A stretch of 64,000 nt of DNA, from contig NZ_JABBGJ010000010.1 of assembly GCF_012927345.1 (NCBI RefSeq), forward strand, positions 1 to 64,000, in the 5' to 3' direction. Made by a program: the position numbers and the translations under genes. This document shows positions 46,505-56,339 of the stretch, piece by piece. Under the pieces are notes generated by a model. The model was not told the DNA's origin. It ran no database searches and saw only the letters and a list, made by a program, of their open reading frames with translations. Each line of letters starts with the position of its first letter. The stretch's first letter is position 1. Source of the DNA: Paraburkholderia polaris. GTDB lineage: Bacteria > Pseudomonadota > Gammaproteobacteria > Burkholderiales > Burkholderiaceae.

Positions 46505-47779
46505 ATGCACCCGGAATCGGATGCCGCCAGGATTTCTTCGCCCAAGGCCGGCCGCGCGGCGCTGCGTGCGGCGGTGGCGCTCGGTTGCGCGAGCCTGACG
46601 TTGGCGGCGCCGTTGAGCGCGTACGCGACCGCTATGCCCGCGGTCGGCACCAGTGCAGCAGCAGCGGCCACCGCAACGCCGGCTCCGACGCCTGCGCCTG
46701 CGGCAAAATCGGCGCCGAACACGGCGAGTTCTGAAAACGCGACATCGGCGGCGGCTGGCGCGACCAGTGCCACGAGCGCCGGCAGCGCGCCTGCGGTCGC
46801 CACGCCGCCCGCTTCAACGCAGCCGCCACCGGCACCGGTAACGGCCAAAACGCCGGCAGCTACCTCAGCCCCTACCTCGGCGCCGGCAGCGGCCGCAAAA
46901 GCGCCTGCCGCAACTTCAACGCCCGCCGCAGCCGCGAGCGCCCCCACGCCGCCCTCTTACAGCGCTCCGAACACACAGTTGCGCTACGGCGGCTATCTCG
47001 TGTTTCGCAACCTGATCCCGTCGCCGATGCTCGAGGCGCAAGCCGCCGAAGAGTTCAGCCAGATCACGTACGGCGCAGAGCACGCGAACCGTCTGTATGG
47101 CGACACCGACGCCCACGTCACGCGGGTTCGTTCGATCGTCGACAAGCTGATTCCCTACTCGCTGAAGTGGAACGAGCGGGCCAGGAACTGGAAGTGGGAT
47201 GTGGCGGTGGTGCGCTCGCCCGATATTCGCATGTACTGCCTGCCGGGCGGCAAGATCGTCGTGTATAGCGGCCTGCTCGATCGCGCGCGTCTGAACGACA
47301 ACGAACTCGGCATGCTGATCGGTCACGAGATCGCACACGCATTGCGCGAGCATGCGCGCGAGCGGCTCGGCGAACTGCAGGCCAGCCAACTCGACTCGTC
47401 CGGCACGATCCCGCAGCTATTCGGACTCGCCGATCTGGGCGCGGCGCCGCTCGGCATCGGTTCGCGATTGCTGGAGATGAAGTACGAGAGCACCGACGAA
47501 ACCGAGGCCGACGTGATCGGCAGCGATATCGCCTCTCGCGCCGGCTTCGATCCGCGCGCGGCAGTCACGCTATGGGACAAGCTGGCCACGGCGACGCGCA
47601 GCAATCGCGACCAGGGCTATATTTACGTGCACCCGTACACGCCGGCGCGGCGCCAGGACATCATCAAGCGTTTGCCGGATATGCTGCCGCTCTATGCGAA
47701 GGCAATCGGCAAGAGCGTTGATGCGCTACCGGACTATGCCGGCATGGGCCGCCCGCGCCGCAAACCGATCAGCGAGTGA
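46505..47779 (+). CDS. M48-family metallopeptidase, exported, with Ala/Pro-rich linker
   Basis: This is a 424-aa zinc peptidase. The start chosen is ATG 46505; an in-frame ATG at 46397 lies inside ampG. The N-terminal export signal (AALRAAVALGCASLTLAAPL) leads into about 110 residues of Ala/Pro/Thr-rich linker, then the M48 domain. The zinc motif is H274-E-I-A-H278 (GHEIAHALREHARE), and the third ligand is the first Glu of ETEADVIG. Related LoiP/BepA-type periplasmic proteases act in outer-membrane protein quality control; a similar role is inferred. The long linker is a lineage embellishment. Confidence 0.88.
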   Translation: MHPESDAARISSPKAGRAALRAAVALGCASLTLAAPLSAYATAMPAVGTSAAAAATATPAPTPAPAAKSAPNTASSENATSAAAGATSATSAGSAPAVATPPASTQPPPAPVTAKTPAATSAPTSAPAAAAKAPAATSTPAAAASAPTPPSYSAPNTQLRYGGYLVFRNLIPSPMLEAQAAEEFSQITYGAEHANRLYGDTDAHVTRVRSIVDKLIPYSLKWNERARNWKWDVAVVRSPDIRMYCLPGGKIVVYSGLLDRARLNDNELGMLIGHEIAHALREHARERLGELQASQLDSSGTIPQLFGLADLGAAPLGIGSRLLEMKYESTDETEADVIGSDIASRAGFDPRAAVTLWDKLATATRSNRDQGYIYVHPYTPARRQDIIKRLPDMLPLYAKAIGKSVDALPDYAGMGRPRRKPISE

Positions 47780-47797
47780 GTTGCGTGGGCCGCGGCG

Positions 47798-47832
47798 CTT
47801 GCGGCTTGCGGCTTGCGGCTTGCGGCTTGCGG
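47798..47832 (+). repeat. Five perfect copies of a 7-bp repeat (CTTGCGG)
   Basis: CTTGCGG is repeated exactly five times in the 100-bp gap between the convergent M48 and xth genes. It is non-coding. Slippage could vary its length between strains. Confidence 0.93.
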
Positions 47833-47882
47833 CCTCGGGCTCGCCTGTGGCTCGCGCGGTTCCGCTGCAGTTCGGGCCGTGC

Positions 47883-48662
47883 TTACTTCTTGAGCTTGTG
47901 GTCGTAATCGACCGTCAGCGGCGCATGGTCGCTGAACTTGATATCGCGGAACACGTCGGTGCGTTTCGCCTTGCCGGCGATGCCCTGCGTCGCGATCTGA
48001 TAATCGATCCGCCACCCCACGTTCTTCGCATACGCCTGGCCGCGATTGCTCCACCACGTGTATTGTTCCGGCCGCTGATCGAGCGTGCGGAAAACGTCGA
48101 CGTAACCGACTTCGTCAAACAGCTTGGTGAGCCACTCGCGCTCTTCCGGCAGGCAGCCTGAATTCTTCTGGTTGCTCTTCCAGTTCTTGATGTCGATCTC
48201 TTTGTGGACGATGTTCACGTCGCCGCACACGATCACTTCGCGCTCCTGGGCCAGTTCCGCGAGATGCGGCATGAACTCGTCCATGAACCGGAACTTGGCC
48301 TGCTGGCGCTCTTCGCCGCTCGATCCCGACGGCACGTACACCGAAATTACCGACAGCTTGCCGAAGCGCAATTCGACATAGCGCCCTTCCGGATCGAATT
48401 CCTCGCTGCCGAACCCGATCACCACTTCATCCGGCTCATGTCGCGTGTACACGCCCGCGCCGCTATAGCCCTTCTTCACCGCATGCTGGAAATAGCCGGT
48501 GTAATCGTGCGGCGCCATGAATTCGGGCGTCATATCGTCTTGCGAGCATTTGATTTCCTGCACGCACAGCACGTCGGCTTTCTGTTCGCCGAACCAGTCG
48601 AAAAAACCCTTCTTCGCCGCTGAGCGGATGCCGTTCAGGTTGGCGGTAATCACACGCAACAT
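47883..48662 (-). CDS. xth: Exodeoxyribonuclease III
   Basis: This is a 259-aa AP endonuclease/3'-5' exonuclease of base-excision repair. The metal-binding N8/N10 are in ITANLNGIRSA, E36 in CVQEIKC, the catalytic pair in VCGDVNIVHKEID, and the C-terminal SDHAPLTVDY holds the active histidine. ATG 48662 begins MLRVITANLNG; the frame extends upstream without conservation. It is on the minus strand downstream of ppk2, perhaps co-transcribed (56-bp gap). Confidence 0.95.
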   Translation of the reverse strand: MLRVITANLNGIRSAAKKGFFDWFGEQKADVLCVQEIKCSQDDMTPEFMAPHDYTGYFQHAVKKGYSGAGVYTRHEPDEVVIGFGSEEFDPEGRYVELRFGKLSVISVYVPSGSSGEERQQAKFRFMDEFMPHLAELAQEREVIVCGDVNIVHKEIDIKNWKSNQKNSGCLPEEREWLTKLFDEVGYVDVFRTLDQRPEQYTWWSNRGQAYAKNVGWRIDYQIATQGIAGKAKRTDVFRDIKFSDHAPLTVDYDHKLKK

Positions 48663-48717
48663 GTTGTTCCTTTTATGTTCAATTCGTTTCTGGAGCAAAA
48701 GGGCCGAAAGCACAGCG

Positions 48718-49557
48718 TCATTCGACCTTGATGCCCTTCAGCGATTCTTTCGCAGGCGGATATTCAAGCTTTAACGCTTCGAACGTGCGCAGCAACAACT
48801 CGGCGACCATCACATTGCGATGGGTCTTCGAATCGGCCGGAATCACGTACCACGGCGCGTAGTCGGTCGAAGTCGCGGCCAGCGCGTCGCGGTACGCCAC
48901 CTGATATTTGTCCCATTGCTTGCGGGCTTCGAGATCGGCGACGTCGAATTTCCAGTGCTTGCTCGGATCGTCGATGCGCGCTTGCAGACGCTCACGCTGC
49001 TCATCTTTTGAAATGTGCAGCATGCATTTGATGATGGTGGTGCCGCTGTATGCCAGCAGTTCTTCGAACTGGCGAATCTGGCAACAGCGTCGCTCGAATG
49101 CTTCGGCGTGCAGATTGCCGAGCACGGCCGGCACCAGCAGATCTTCGTAATGGCTGCGGTTGAAGATAGTCAGTTCACCGGCAGCGGGCGCCTGTGCATG
49201 CACGCGCCAGAGAAAATCGTGCGCCAGTTCGACAGGCGTCGGCGCCTTGAACGGCACGATGCGCAAACCGAGCGGATCGACTTCATGAAACACCGCGCGG
49301 ATCGTGCCGTCCTTGCCACTCGTATCCATGCCCTGCAGCACCAGCAACACCCGGCGCTTCTGCTGCGCGTGCAGGCACTCCTGCAGTGTGTCGAGCTTCG
49401 CGCCGATCTCCGACAATCGCGCCCGGTCGGAGTCTTTCGAACCGGTCGAAAAAGGCTTCGTGGCCGGGTCGAAAGTGTCGAGCGAGAATTTGCTGTTCTT
49501 CTTGCCGTCGTCAAAATACGGCACGCGGAAATCGTCGAGTTCGGGTTGCTTCGCCAT
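48718..49557 (-). CDS. ppk2: Polyphosphate kinase 2 family protein
   Basis: This is a 279-aa PPK2-type phosphotransferase. Walker A GMDTSGKDG is at 77-85, the lid segment FNRSHYEDLLVP starts at 132, and WYVIPADSKTHRN is conserved near the C-terminus. PPK2 enzymes use polyphosphate to phosphorylate AMP, ADP or GDP; the single-domain, roughly 280-aa form with this lid fits the AMP/ADP-phosphorylating class, but the nucleotide is not certain. It is upstream of xth on the same strand. Confidence 0.88.
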   Translation of the reverse strand: MAKQPELDDFRVPYFDDGKKNSKFSLDTFDPATKPFSTGSKDSDRARLSEIGAKLDTLQECLHAQQKRRVLLVLQGMDTSGKDGTIRAVFHEVDPLGLRIVPFKAPTPVELAHDFLWRVHAQAPAAGELTIFNRSHYEDLLVPAVLGNLHAEAFERRCCQIRQFEELLAYSGTTIIKCMLHISKDEQRERLQARIDDPSKHWKFDVADLEARKQWDKYQVAYRDALAATSTDYAPWYVIPADSKTHRNVMVAELLLRTFEALKLEYPPAKESLKGIKVE

Positions 49558-49603
49558 TCACACACTCCGTGATCTGCGTTCAGCGGTACATAAAGCGGGC
49601 CCG

Positions 49604-49652
49604 CAAAATGAAACGGGCCGTTGCCCCACTTTCGTTTCCGGCAACAGCCCGT
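49604..49652 (-). terminator. Intrinsic terminator downstream of gatB
   Basis: The imperfect stem ACGGGC-C-GTTGCC (49613-49625) pairs with GGCAAC-A-GCCCGT (49640-49652). Read on the minus strand it is followed by TTTCATTTTG, so it ends the gatCAB transcript just upstream of ppk2. Confidence 0.7.
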
Positions 49653-49690
49653 GATGGCCGGCACACTCGCGCCGGCCACATTGCTTCAAC

Positions 49691-51166
49691 TCAGGACAGC
49701 TTCTTCTTCAGCAGTTCGTTCACCTGCGCCGGATTGGCCTTGCCTTTGGTGGCCTTCATCGCCTGCCCGATCAGTGCGTTGAACGCCTTTTCCTTGCCGG
49801 CGCGGAATTCCTCAACCGACTTCTGGTTCGCGGCAAGCACTTCGTCGATGATCGCTTCCAGCGCGCCGGTGTCCGAAATCTGCTTCAAACCCTTCGCTTC
49901 GATGATGCGATCGGCGGCGGCTTCGTCGGCGGCTTTCTCTTCCCAGATCGCGAGGAAAATTTCCTTGGCGATCTTGTTCGAGATCGTGCCGTCGGCGATA
50001 CGTTGCAGCAGCAGCGCGAGTTGCGCTGACGACACCGGGCTCTCTGCGATGTCCAGGCCTTCGCGATTCAGTTGCGACGACACTTCGCCCATCAACCAGT
50101 TAGCGGCGACCTTCGCGTTCGCCGGGCCGACCTTGAGAACGACCGCTTCGTAGTACGCAGCCATGGCCTTGCTCGACGTCATCACGTTCGCGTCGTACGG
50201 CGTGAGGCCGTATTGCGTGACGAAGCGCTGTTGAATCGCCACCGGCAGTTCCGGCATTTCGCTCTTCACGCGCTCGACCCACGCCGCGTCGATCACGAGC
50301 GGCATCAGATCGGGATCGGGGAAATAGCGGTAGTCGTGCGCGTCTTCCTTGCTGCGCATCGAACGCGTTTCGCGCTTGTCCGGATCGTACAGACGCGTTT
50401 CCTGCACCACCGTGCCGCCGTCTTCGATCAATTCGATCTGACGGCGCACTTCGTACTGGATCGCTTCTTCGAGGAAGCGGAACGAGTTCAGGTTCTTGAT
50501 CTCGGCACGCGTGCCGAATTCTGCCTGACCGACCGGGCGCACCGATACGTTCGCGTCGCAACGGAACGAGCCTTCCTGCATATTGCCGTCGCAAATGCCG
50601 AGCCATGTGACCAGCGTGTGCAGCGTCTTGGCGTACGCGACCGCTTCCGCCGCGCTGCGCATTTCCGGCTCGGTGACGATTTCGAGCAGCGGCGTACCGG
50701 CGCGATTCAGGTCGATGCCGGTCATGCCCGCGAAATCTTCGTGCAGCGATTTGCCCGCGTCTTCTTCGAGGTGAGCGCGCGTCAGGTTGACGACCTTCTC
50801 GTACGCTTCCTTGCCCGCCTTTTCGTTAGCCGGGACTTGAATCGTGACCTGGCCGCCCTGCACGACGGGGATTTCGTACTGGCTGATCTGATAGCCCTTC
50901 GGCAGATCAGGGTAGAAATAATTCTTACGCGCGAAGATGCTGCGCGGCGCGATTGTCGAGCCGATTGCGAGGCCAAGCTGAATCGCGCGCTCAACGGCGC
51001 CGCGGTTCATCACCGGCAGCGTGCCGGGCAAGGCCAGATCGACGGGGCAGGCCTGCGTGTTCGGTGCAGCGCCGAATTGCGTGGCGGCGCCCGAGAAAAT
51101 CTTCGATTGGGTCGACAGTTGCGCGTGGGTCTCCAGACCGATCACGACTTCCCATTGCTTGGTCAT
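49691..51166 (-). CDS. gatB: Asp-tRNA(Asn)/Glu-tRNA(Gln) amidotransferase subunit B
   Basis: GatB binds the misacylated tRNA, phosphorylates the Asp/Glu side chain and transfers ammonia from GatA. The 491-aa protein starts at ATG 51166 ([19 protein letters not shown]), with GGAG at suitable distance; a GTG three codons earlier is too close to that site. Motifs include [18 protein letters not shown] and [20 protein letters not shown]. The C-terminal YqeY/GatB domain with a Lys-rich end (LLKKKLS) is present. The chain gatC-gatA-gatB is one operon; gatB begins inside the gatA stop region. Confidence 0.97.
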   Translation of the reverse strand: MTKQWEVVIGLETHAQLSTQSKIFSGAATQFGAAPNTQACPVDLALPGTLPVMNRGAVERAIQLGLAIGSTIAPRSIFARKNYFYPDLPKGYQISQYEIPVVQGGQVTIQVPANEKAGKEAYEKVVNLTRAHLEEDAGKSLHEDFAGMTGIDLNRAGTPLLEIVTEPEMRSAAEAVAYAKTLHTLVTWLGICDGNMQEGSFRCDANVSVRPVGQAEFGTRAEIKNLNSFRFLEEAIQYEVRRQIELIEDGGTVVQETRLYDPDKRETRSMRSKEDAHDYRYFPDPDLMPLVIDAAWVERVKSEMPELPVAIQQRFVTQYGLTPYDANVMTSSKAMAAYYEAVVLKVGPANAKVAANWLMGEVSSQLNREGLDIAESPVSSAQLALLLQRIADGTISNKIAKEIFLAIWEEKAADEAAADRIIEAKGLKQISDTGALEAIIDEVLAANQKSVEEFRAGKEKAFNALIGQAMKATKGKANPAQVNELLKKKLS

Positions 51167-51171
51167 GGTGC

Positions 51172-52659
51172 TCACACTCCTGCCGGCGCTTTACGGTGCC
51201 AGTCGGTCGCGCGCTGGAACGCGTCGGCCACTTGCAGCATCCGGGCTTCATTGAAATAGTTGCCGATGATCTGCAGACCCACCGGACGCTGCGCATTCGC
51301 GCCCGCGCCGAAGCCGCACGGCACGCTCATGCCCGGCAAACCGGCGAGGCTCACCGACAACGTGTAGATGTCGGCCAGATACATCTGCACCGGATCGTCG
51401 CCCTTCGCACCCAGGTCCCACGCCACCGACGGCGCGACCGGCCCCATGATCACGTCGCACTGCTTGAACGCTTCCTGGAAGTCCTGCGCGATGATGCGGC
51501 GGATTTTTTGCGCCTGCAGGTAGTACGCGTCGTAGTAGCCATGCGACAGCACATAGGCGCCCACCAGAATGCGGCGCTTCACTTCCGGACCGAAGCCTTC
51601 GGCACGCGACTTCTTGTACATGTCGAGCAGATCGCGGTATTCCGCCGCGCGATGGCCGAAGCGCACGCCGTCAAAGCGCGACAGGTTCGACGACGCTTCC
51701 GCCGGTGCGATCACGTAGTACACCGGGATCGACAGCTCGGTTTTCGGCAGCGAGACTTCCACCAGCGTCGCGCCCAACGCTTCGTATTGCTTCAAGGCGG
51801 CGTCGATCGAGGCGCGCACGTCCTCGGCCAGGCCTGCGCCGAAATACTCTTTCGGCAGGCCGATGCGCAGGCCGGCGAGCGGTTTGTCCACGCTGTCGTC
51901 TTTCCACGTCTTGCCGATGTAGCGCGTGAAGTCTTCGTGCTCGCGCGTGAGGCTGGTCGAATCGCGCTCGTCGAAACCGGCCATGGCGTTGAGCAAGGTT
52001 GCGCAATCCGCGGCTGTTTGGGCCATCGGACCGCCCTGATCCAGCGACGACGCGAACGCGATCATGCCGTAACGCGAGACGCGGCCGTACGTCGGCTTGA
52101 TGCCGGTGATGCCGGAGAACGACGCCGGCTGACGAATCGAGCCGCCTGTATCCGTGCCGGTGGCAGCAGGCGCGAGGCGCGCCGCGACCGCAGCCGCCGA
52201 GCCGCCCGATGAACCGCCCGGCACAGCCTTACGATCCCACGGATTCTGCACGGGGCCAAAGTACGAATTCTCGTTGGACGAGCCCATCGCGAACTCGTCC
52301 ATATTGGTCTTGCCCACGCACACCATGCCGGCGTTCTGCAGACGCGCGACCACCGTCGCGTCGAACGGACTTTCGTAGTTCGACAGCATCTTCGAGCCGG
52401 CCGTGGAGCGCCAGCCCTTGGTGACGAACACGTCCTTATGCGCGATCGGCAGGCCGACCAGCGGGCCGGCATGGCCGGTGTGAAGCAGCGCGTCGGCCGC
52501 TTTCGCCTGCGCGAGCGTCAGGTCGGCGTCGACCTGAATGAAGGCGTTCAGGCTATTGGCCGCGTCGATCCGCTTCAGATACAGCTGCGCCAGTTCGACT
52601 GCGGAGCATTCCTTGGCCGCCAGTGCGGCGCGCAGTTCGGTCAAGCTTTTTTCATGCAT
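51172..52659 (-). CDS. gatA: Asp-tRNA(Asn)/Glu-tRNA(Gln) amidotransferase subunit A
   Basis: This 495-aa amidase supplies ammonia from glutamine. The Ser-cisSer-Lys triad is K75 ([13 protein letters not shown]), S150 ([12 protein letters not shown]) and S174 ([12 protein letters not shown]). The bacterium thus appears to make Asn-tRNA and/or Gln-tRNA by transamidation. AGGAT lies before ATG 52659. gatC ends 31 bp upstream. Confidence 0.97.
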   Translation of the reverse strand: MHEKSLTELRAALAAKECSAVELAQLYLKRIDAANSLNAFIQVDADLTLAQAKAADALLHTGHAGPLVGLPIAHKDVFVTKGWRSTAGSKMLSNYESPFDATVVARLQNAGMVCVGKTNMDEFAMGSSNENSYFGPVQNPWDRKAVPGGSSGGSAAAVAARLAPAATGTDTGGSIRQPASFSGITGIKPTYGRVSRYGMIAFASSLDQGGPMAQTAADCATLLNAMAGFDERDSTSLTREHEDFTRYIGKTWKDDSVDKPLAGLRIGLPKEYFGAGLAEDVRASIDAALKQYEALGATLVEVSLPKTELSIPVYYVIAPAEASSNLSRFDGVRFGHRAAEYRDLLDMYKKSRAEGFGPEVKRRILVGAYVLSHGYYDAYYLQAQKIRRIIAQDFQEAFKQCDVIMGPVAPSVAWDLGAKGDDPVQMYLADIYTLSVSLAGLPGMSVPCGFGAGANAQRPVGLQIIGNYFNEARMLQVADAFQRATDWHRKAPAGV

Positions 52660-52690
52660 TGCGTTTTATCCTGGGCTTTATTCGCGGGTC

Positions 52691-52990
52691 TTACTCGATC
52701 ACTTTCGGCACGAGGTACAGGCCGTCCTGGACGGCCGGCGCCGGGCGCTGGAAAGCTTCACGGTCGACCGTTTCGGTCACCGCGTCGTCACGCAGACGCA
52801 GCGCGACGTCTTCGATCTGCTCGATCGGATGGGCAAGCGGAGCGATGCCGGTGGTATCGACCGCCTGCATTTGCTCGACAAGGCCGAAGAAATCGTTGAG
52901 CTGGGCAAGCGTGTGCTCAGCGTCGGCGTCAGCCAGTTCGAGCCGCGCAAGGTGCGCGATGCGTTTAACATCGGTCAGGGTCAGAGCCAT
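52691..52990 (-). CDS. gatC: Asp-tRNA(Asn)/Glu-tRNA(Gln) amidotransferase subunit C
   Basis: This 99-aa subunit wraps around GatA and stabilises GatA-GatB. It shows the family's [20 protein letters not shown] start and [11 protein letters not shown] end. ATG 52990 follows CGGTGACTGC; the 5' extension in frame is unconserved. It is the first gene of gatCAB. Confidence 0.94.
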   Translation of the reverse strand: MALTLTDVKRIAHLARLELADADAEHTLAQLNDFFGLVEQMQAVDTTGIAPLAHPIEQIEDVALRLRDDAVTETVDREAFQRPAPAVQDGLYLVPKVIE

Positions 52991-53370
52991 GCAGTCACCG
53001 GAAAATGTGGTGGACCGCCGCAGCGGGGGAAAAACGATGCTGCGACAGCGGGTTACGACACTGGAGGAAGACCTCGAAAAAGGGGCCAGCGGCGGCGAAA
53101 AGTGCCGTCCGTTTCCTTCAAAACATCCAAAATTATAAGGTATCATTACGCGTTCGACCCAAACCCGGACCGACTTACCAAGGCCTTTCTGAACAATTCC
53201 CAAAGATAGTTCGGATTTTTCTGACTTGGCCTTGCACCGGCCTCCGGTAGACTCCCTCGCAGCTTCAAGTTCCTGTGGCGCCGCGTCCGCCCGGTTGAAG
53301 CTGTTATTTTTTCCGCTGCCGCCCTGCGCATATGTTGCGAGGGCCGGCCCTAAGCGAGACAGGATTTTGA
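52991..53370. promoter_or_regulatory. Divergent gatCAB / mreB intergenic region with two candidate promoters
   Basis: On the minus strand TATAAT lies at 53137-53132 (gatC leader about 140 nt). On the plus strand TTGGCC (53226-53231) and TAGACT (53248-53253) are 16 bp apart, about 110 bp before mreB. No ORF is convincing. Both calls are by eye. Confidence 0.45.
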
Positions 53371-54414
<1,044 letters not shown>

Positions 54415-54567
54415 GCGAGCCCGTCTCCATGTCAGTAGCGCGGATCAGGCAAACGGCCCCTTGCGGGCCGGTTTGCCGTTGGCTGGGCCTGCCAGCCTCC
54501 GCGCGCTGAACGCGCGTTCCTCGCGCGCCGCCGTCTCACCCAACCGCTCACGCCCCCGGCGCCGACC

Positions 54568-55689
54568 ATGGAATACAGTCCGCCGCCCCTGTTCAAGCAA
54601 GGCCCGTCCGCCCTCGCACGACTGGTGTTTTTCGTCGTGCTGGCGCTCGCCCTGTTGATCTCCGACGCACGCTTCAAAACGCTCGAAATCGTTCGCGGCG
54701 TGCTCGGCGCGGGTCTTTATCCGTTGCAACGCGCAGCCCTCGTGCCGCGCGACGTCTTCATGGGCGCCGCCGACCTGGCGGTGACCAGCGCCACATTGCG
54801 CAGCGAAAACGACAAGCTGCGCACCAAAGATCTTCAGCTCTCGCAGCAAGCCAATACGGCTGCCGAACTGGCCGCCGAAAACACCCATTTGCGCGCGCTG
54901 CTGCAACTCTCGCAGCGCTCGGCCACGCAATCGCTGCCTGCTGAAGTCCAGTACGACACACGCGATCCGTTCACGCAGAAGGTCGTGATCGGCCGCGGCG
55001 CCCAGCAAGGCGTCCAGGACGGTTCGCCGGTCGTCAACGAAGACGGCGTGATCGGTCAGGTGACGCGCGTGTTCCCGCTGCAAGCGGAAGTGACGCTGCT
55101 CACCGACAAGGATCAGGCGGTGCCCGTGCAGATCGTGCGCACCGGCTTGCGCAGCGTGATTTACGGCACGCCGAAGGGCGATACGCTCGATCTGCGCTTC
55201 GTGCCGATCAGCGCCGACGTACAAACGGGCGACGAACTCGTCACCAGTGGGCTCGACGGCGTTTATCCGCCCGGGCTGCCGGTCGCCAAGGTCGTGCGGG
55301 TCGACAAGCAGGCCGATACGGCGTTCGCGCGCGTGATCTGCTTGCCGGTTGCTCCCGTGCGCGGCGCGCGTCAGTTGCTGGTGCTGCACTATCTGAACAA
55401 CGTGCCGCCGCGTCCGGCGGAAGAGCCCGATGCGGCCACGGCCGCCAAGGACGCGAAGGCGAAGAAGGGCGGCAAGCCTGCGGACAGCAAGGCCGCGACG
55501 GATAAAGCCGCTGCGAAGCCTGCCGAAAAGCCGGCCGCTGCTGCCAAGCCCGCCGAAAAACCGTCGACCAAGCCCACCGAGAAAGCGCCTGCCAAGACCG
55601 CCGCCACGGAGAAGAAAGCCGTCGCCGAGAAGAAAGCGGCCGCTGATCGGAGCGCGAAGCCACAAGCCACGCCGGGGGCCCAGCCATGA
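54568..55689 (+). CDS. mreC: Rod shape-determining protein MreC with Lys/Ala/Pro-rich tail
   Basis: MreC is a bitopic inner-membrane protein that activates PBP2. The 373-aa protein has a short cytoplasmic start, one helix (LARLVFFVVLALALLISDAR), a coiled coil (about residues 70-115, SENDKLRTKDLQL... ELAAENTHLRALLQL) and two beta-barrel domains up to about residue 285. A histone-H1-like tail of about 85 residues follows, rich in Lys, Ala, Pro and Glu (PAEKPAAAAKPAEKPSTKP and similar). The tail would lie in the periplasm and is absent from E. coli MreC. The stop overlaps mreD by 4 bp. Confidence 0.95.
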   Translation: MEYSPPPLFKQGPSALARLVFFVVLALALLISDARFKTLEIVRGVLGAGLYPLQRAALVPRDVFMGAADLAVTSATLRSENDKLRTKDLQLSQQANTAAELAAENTHLRALLQLSQRSATQSLPAEVQYDTRDPFTQKVVIGRGAQQGVQDGSPVVNEDGVIGQVTRVFPLQAEVTLLTDKDQAVPVQIVRTGLRSVIYGTPKGDTLDLRFVPISADVQTGDELVTSGLDGVYPPGLPVAKVVRVDKQADTAFARVICLPVAPVRGARQLLVLHYLNNVPPRPAEEPDAATAAKDAKAKKGGKPADSKAATDKAAAKPAEKPAAAAKPAEKPSTKPTEKAPAKTAATEKKAVAEKKAAADRSAKPQATPGAQP

Positions 55690-56198
55690 ACCGTCCCCAA
55701 TACATCCTGCAGCCGGTCAATCCGTACTTCATCGCGTTCAGCCTCGCTGCGGCCTTTTTGCTAAACCTGATGCCGTGGGGACGCCTCGCCGGCGTGCCGG
55801 ACTTCGTGGCGCTCGTGCTGCTGTTCTGGAACGTGCACCAGCCGCGCAAAGTCGGCATGGGCATCGCGTTCTTTCTCGGCTTGCTAATGGACGTGCACAA
55901 CGCCAGCCTGCTCGGCGAGCACGCGCTGGCGTATACGTTGTTGTCGTATGGCGCGATTACGATCCATCGCCGGGTGCTGTGGATGTCGCTCGGCGTGCAG
56001 ACTTTCGCGGTGATGCCGCTGCTGGTCGTCGCGCAACTGGTGCCGTTCGTGATCCGTCTGCTGACGGGCGCGGCGTTTCCGGGCTGGGGTTACCTGATCG
56101 ACGGCTTCGTCGAAGCCGCGCTGTGGCCGGTCGCCAGCGTGCTGCTGCTGATGCCGCAGCGCCGCCCGGCCGATCCGGACGATACGCGGCCGATTTAA
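55686..56198 (+). CDS. mreD: Rod shape-determining protein MreD
   Basis: This 170-aa integral membrane protein of the elongasome has five to six hydrophobic segments (for example YFIAFSLAAAFLLNLMPWG and VGMGIAFFLGLLMDVHNASL). The conserved GLLMDV-HNASLLGEHALAY region is characteristic. It overlaps mreC by 4 bp. MreD links MreC with PBP2/RodA; the precise activity is not known. Confidence 0.93.
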   Translation: MNRPQYILQPVNPYFIAFSLAAAFLLNLMPWGRLAGVPDFVALVLLFWNVHQPRKVGMGIAFFLGLLMDVHNASLLGEHALAYTLLSYGAITIHRRVLWMSLGVQTFAVMPLLVVAQLVPFVIRLLTGAAFPGWGYLIDGFVEAALWPVASVLLLMPQRRPADPDDTRPI

Positions 56199-56339
56199 AC
56201 ACGTATCGAGCACGCCGGCCGTTCCCCTGGACCCCAGGTACCCGACCCGCTCGACGCGCATCGCTGTTCATGCCTCCCGGTTCCGGCCGGTTTGGGCGCA
56301 CACTCATGATGGCCGTCACGCGGCCTTTTGCAGAATCGC

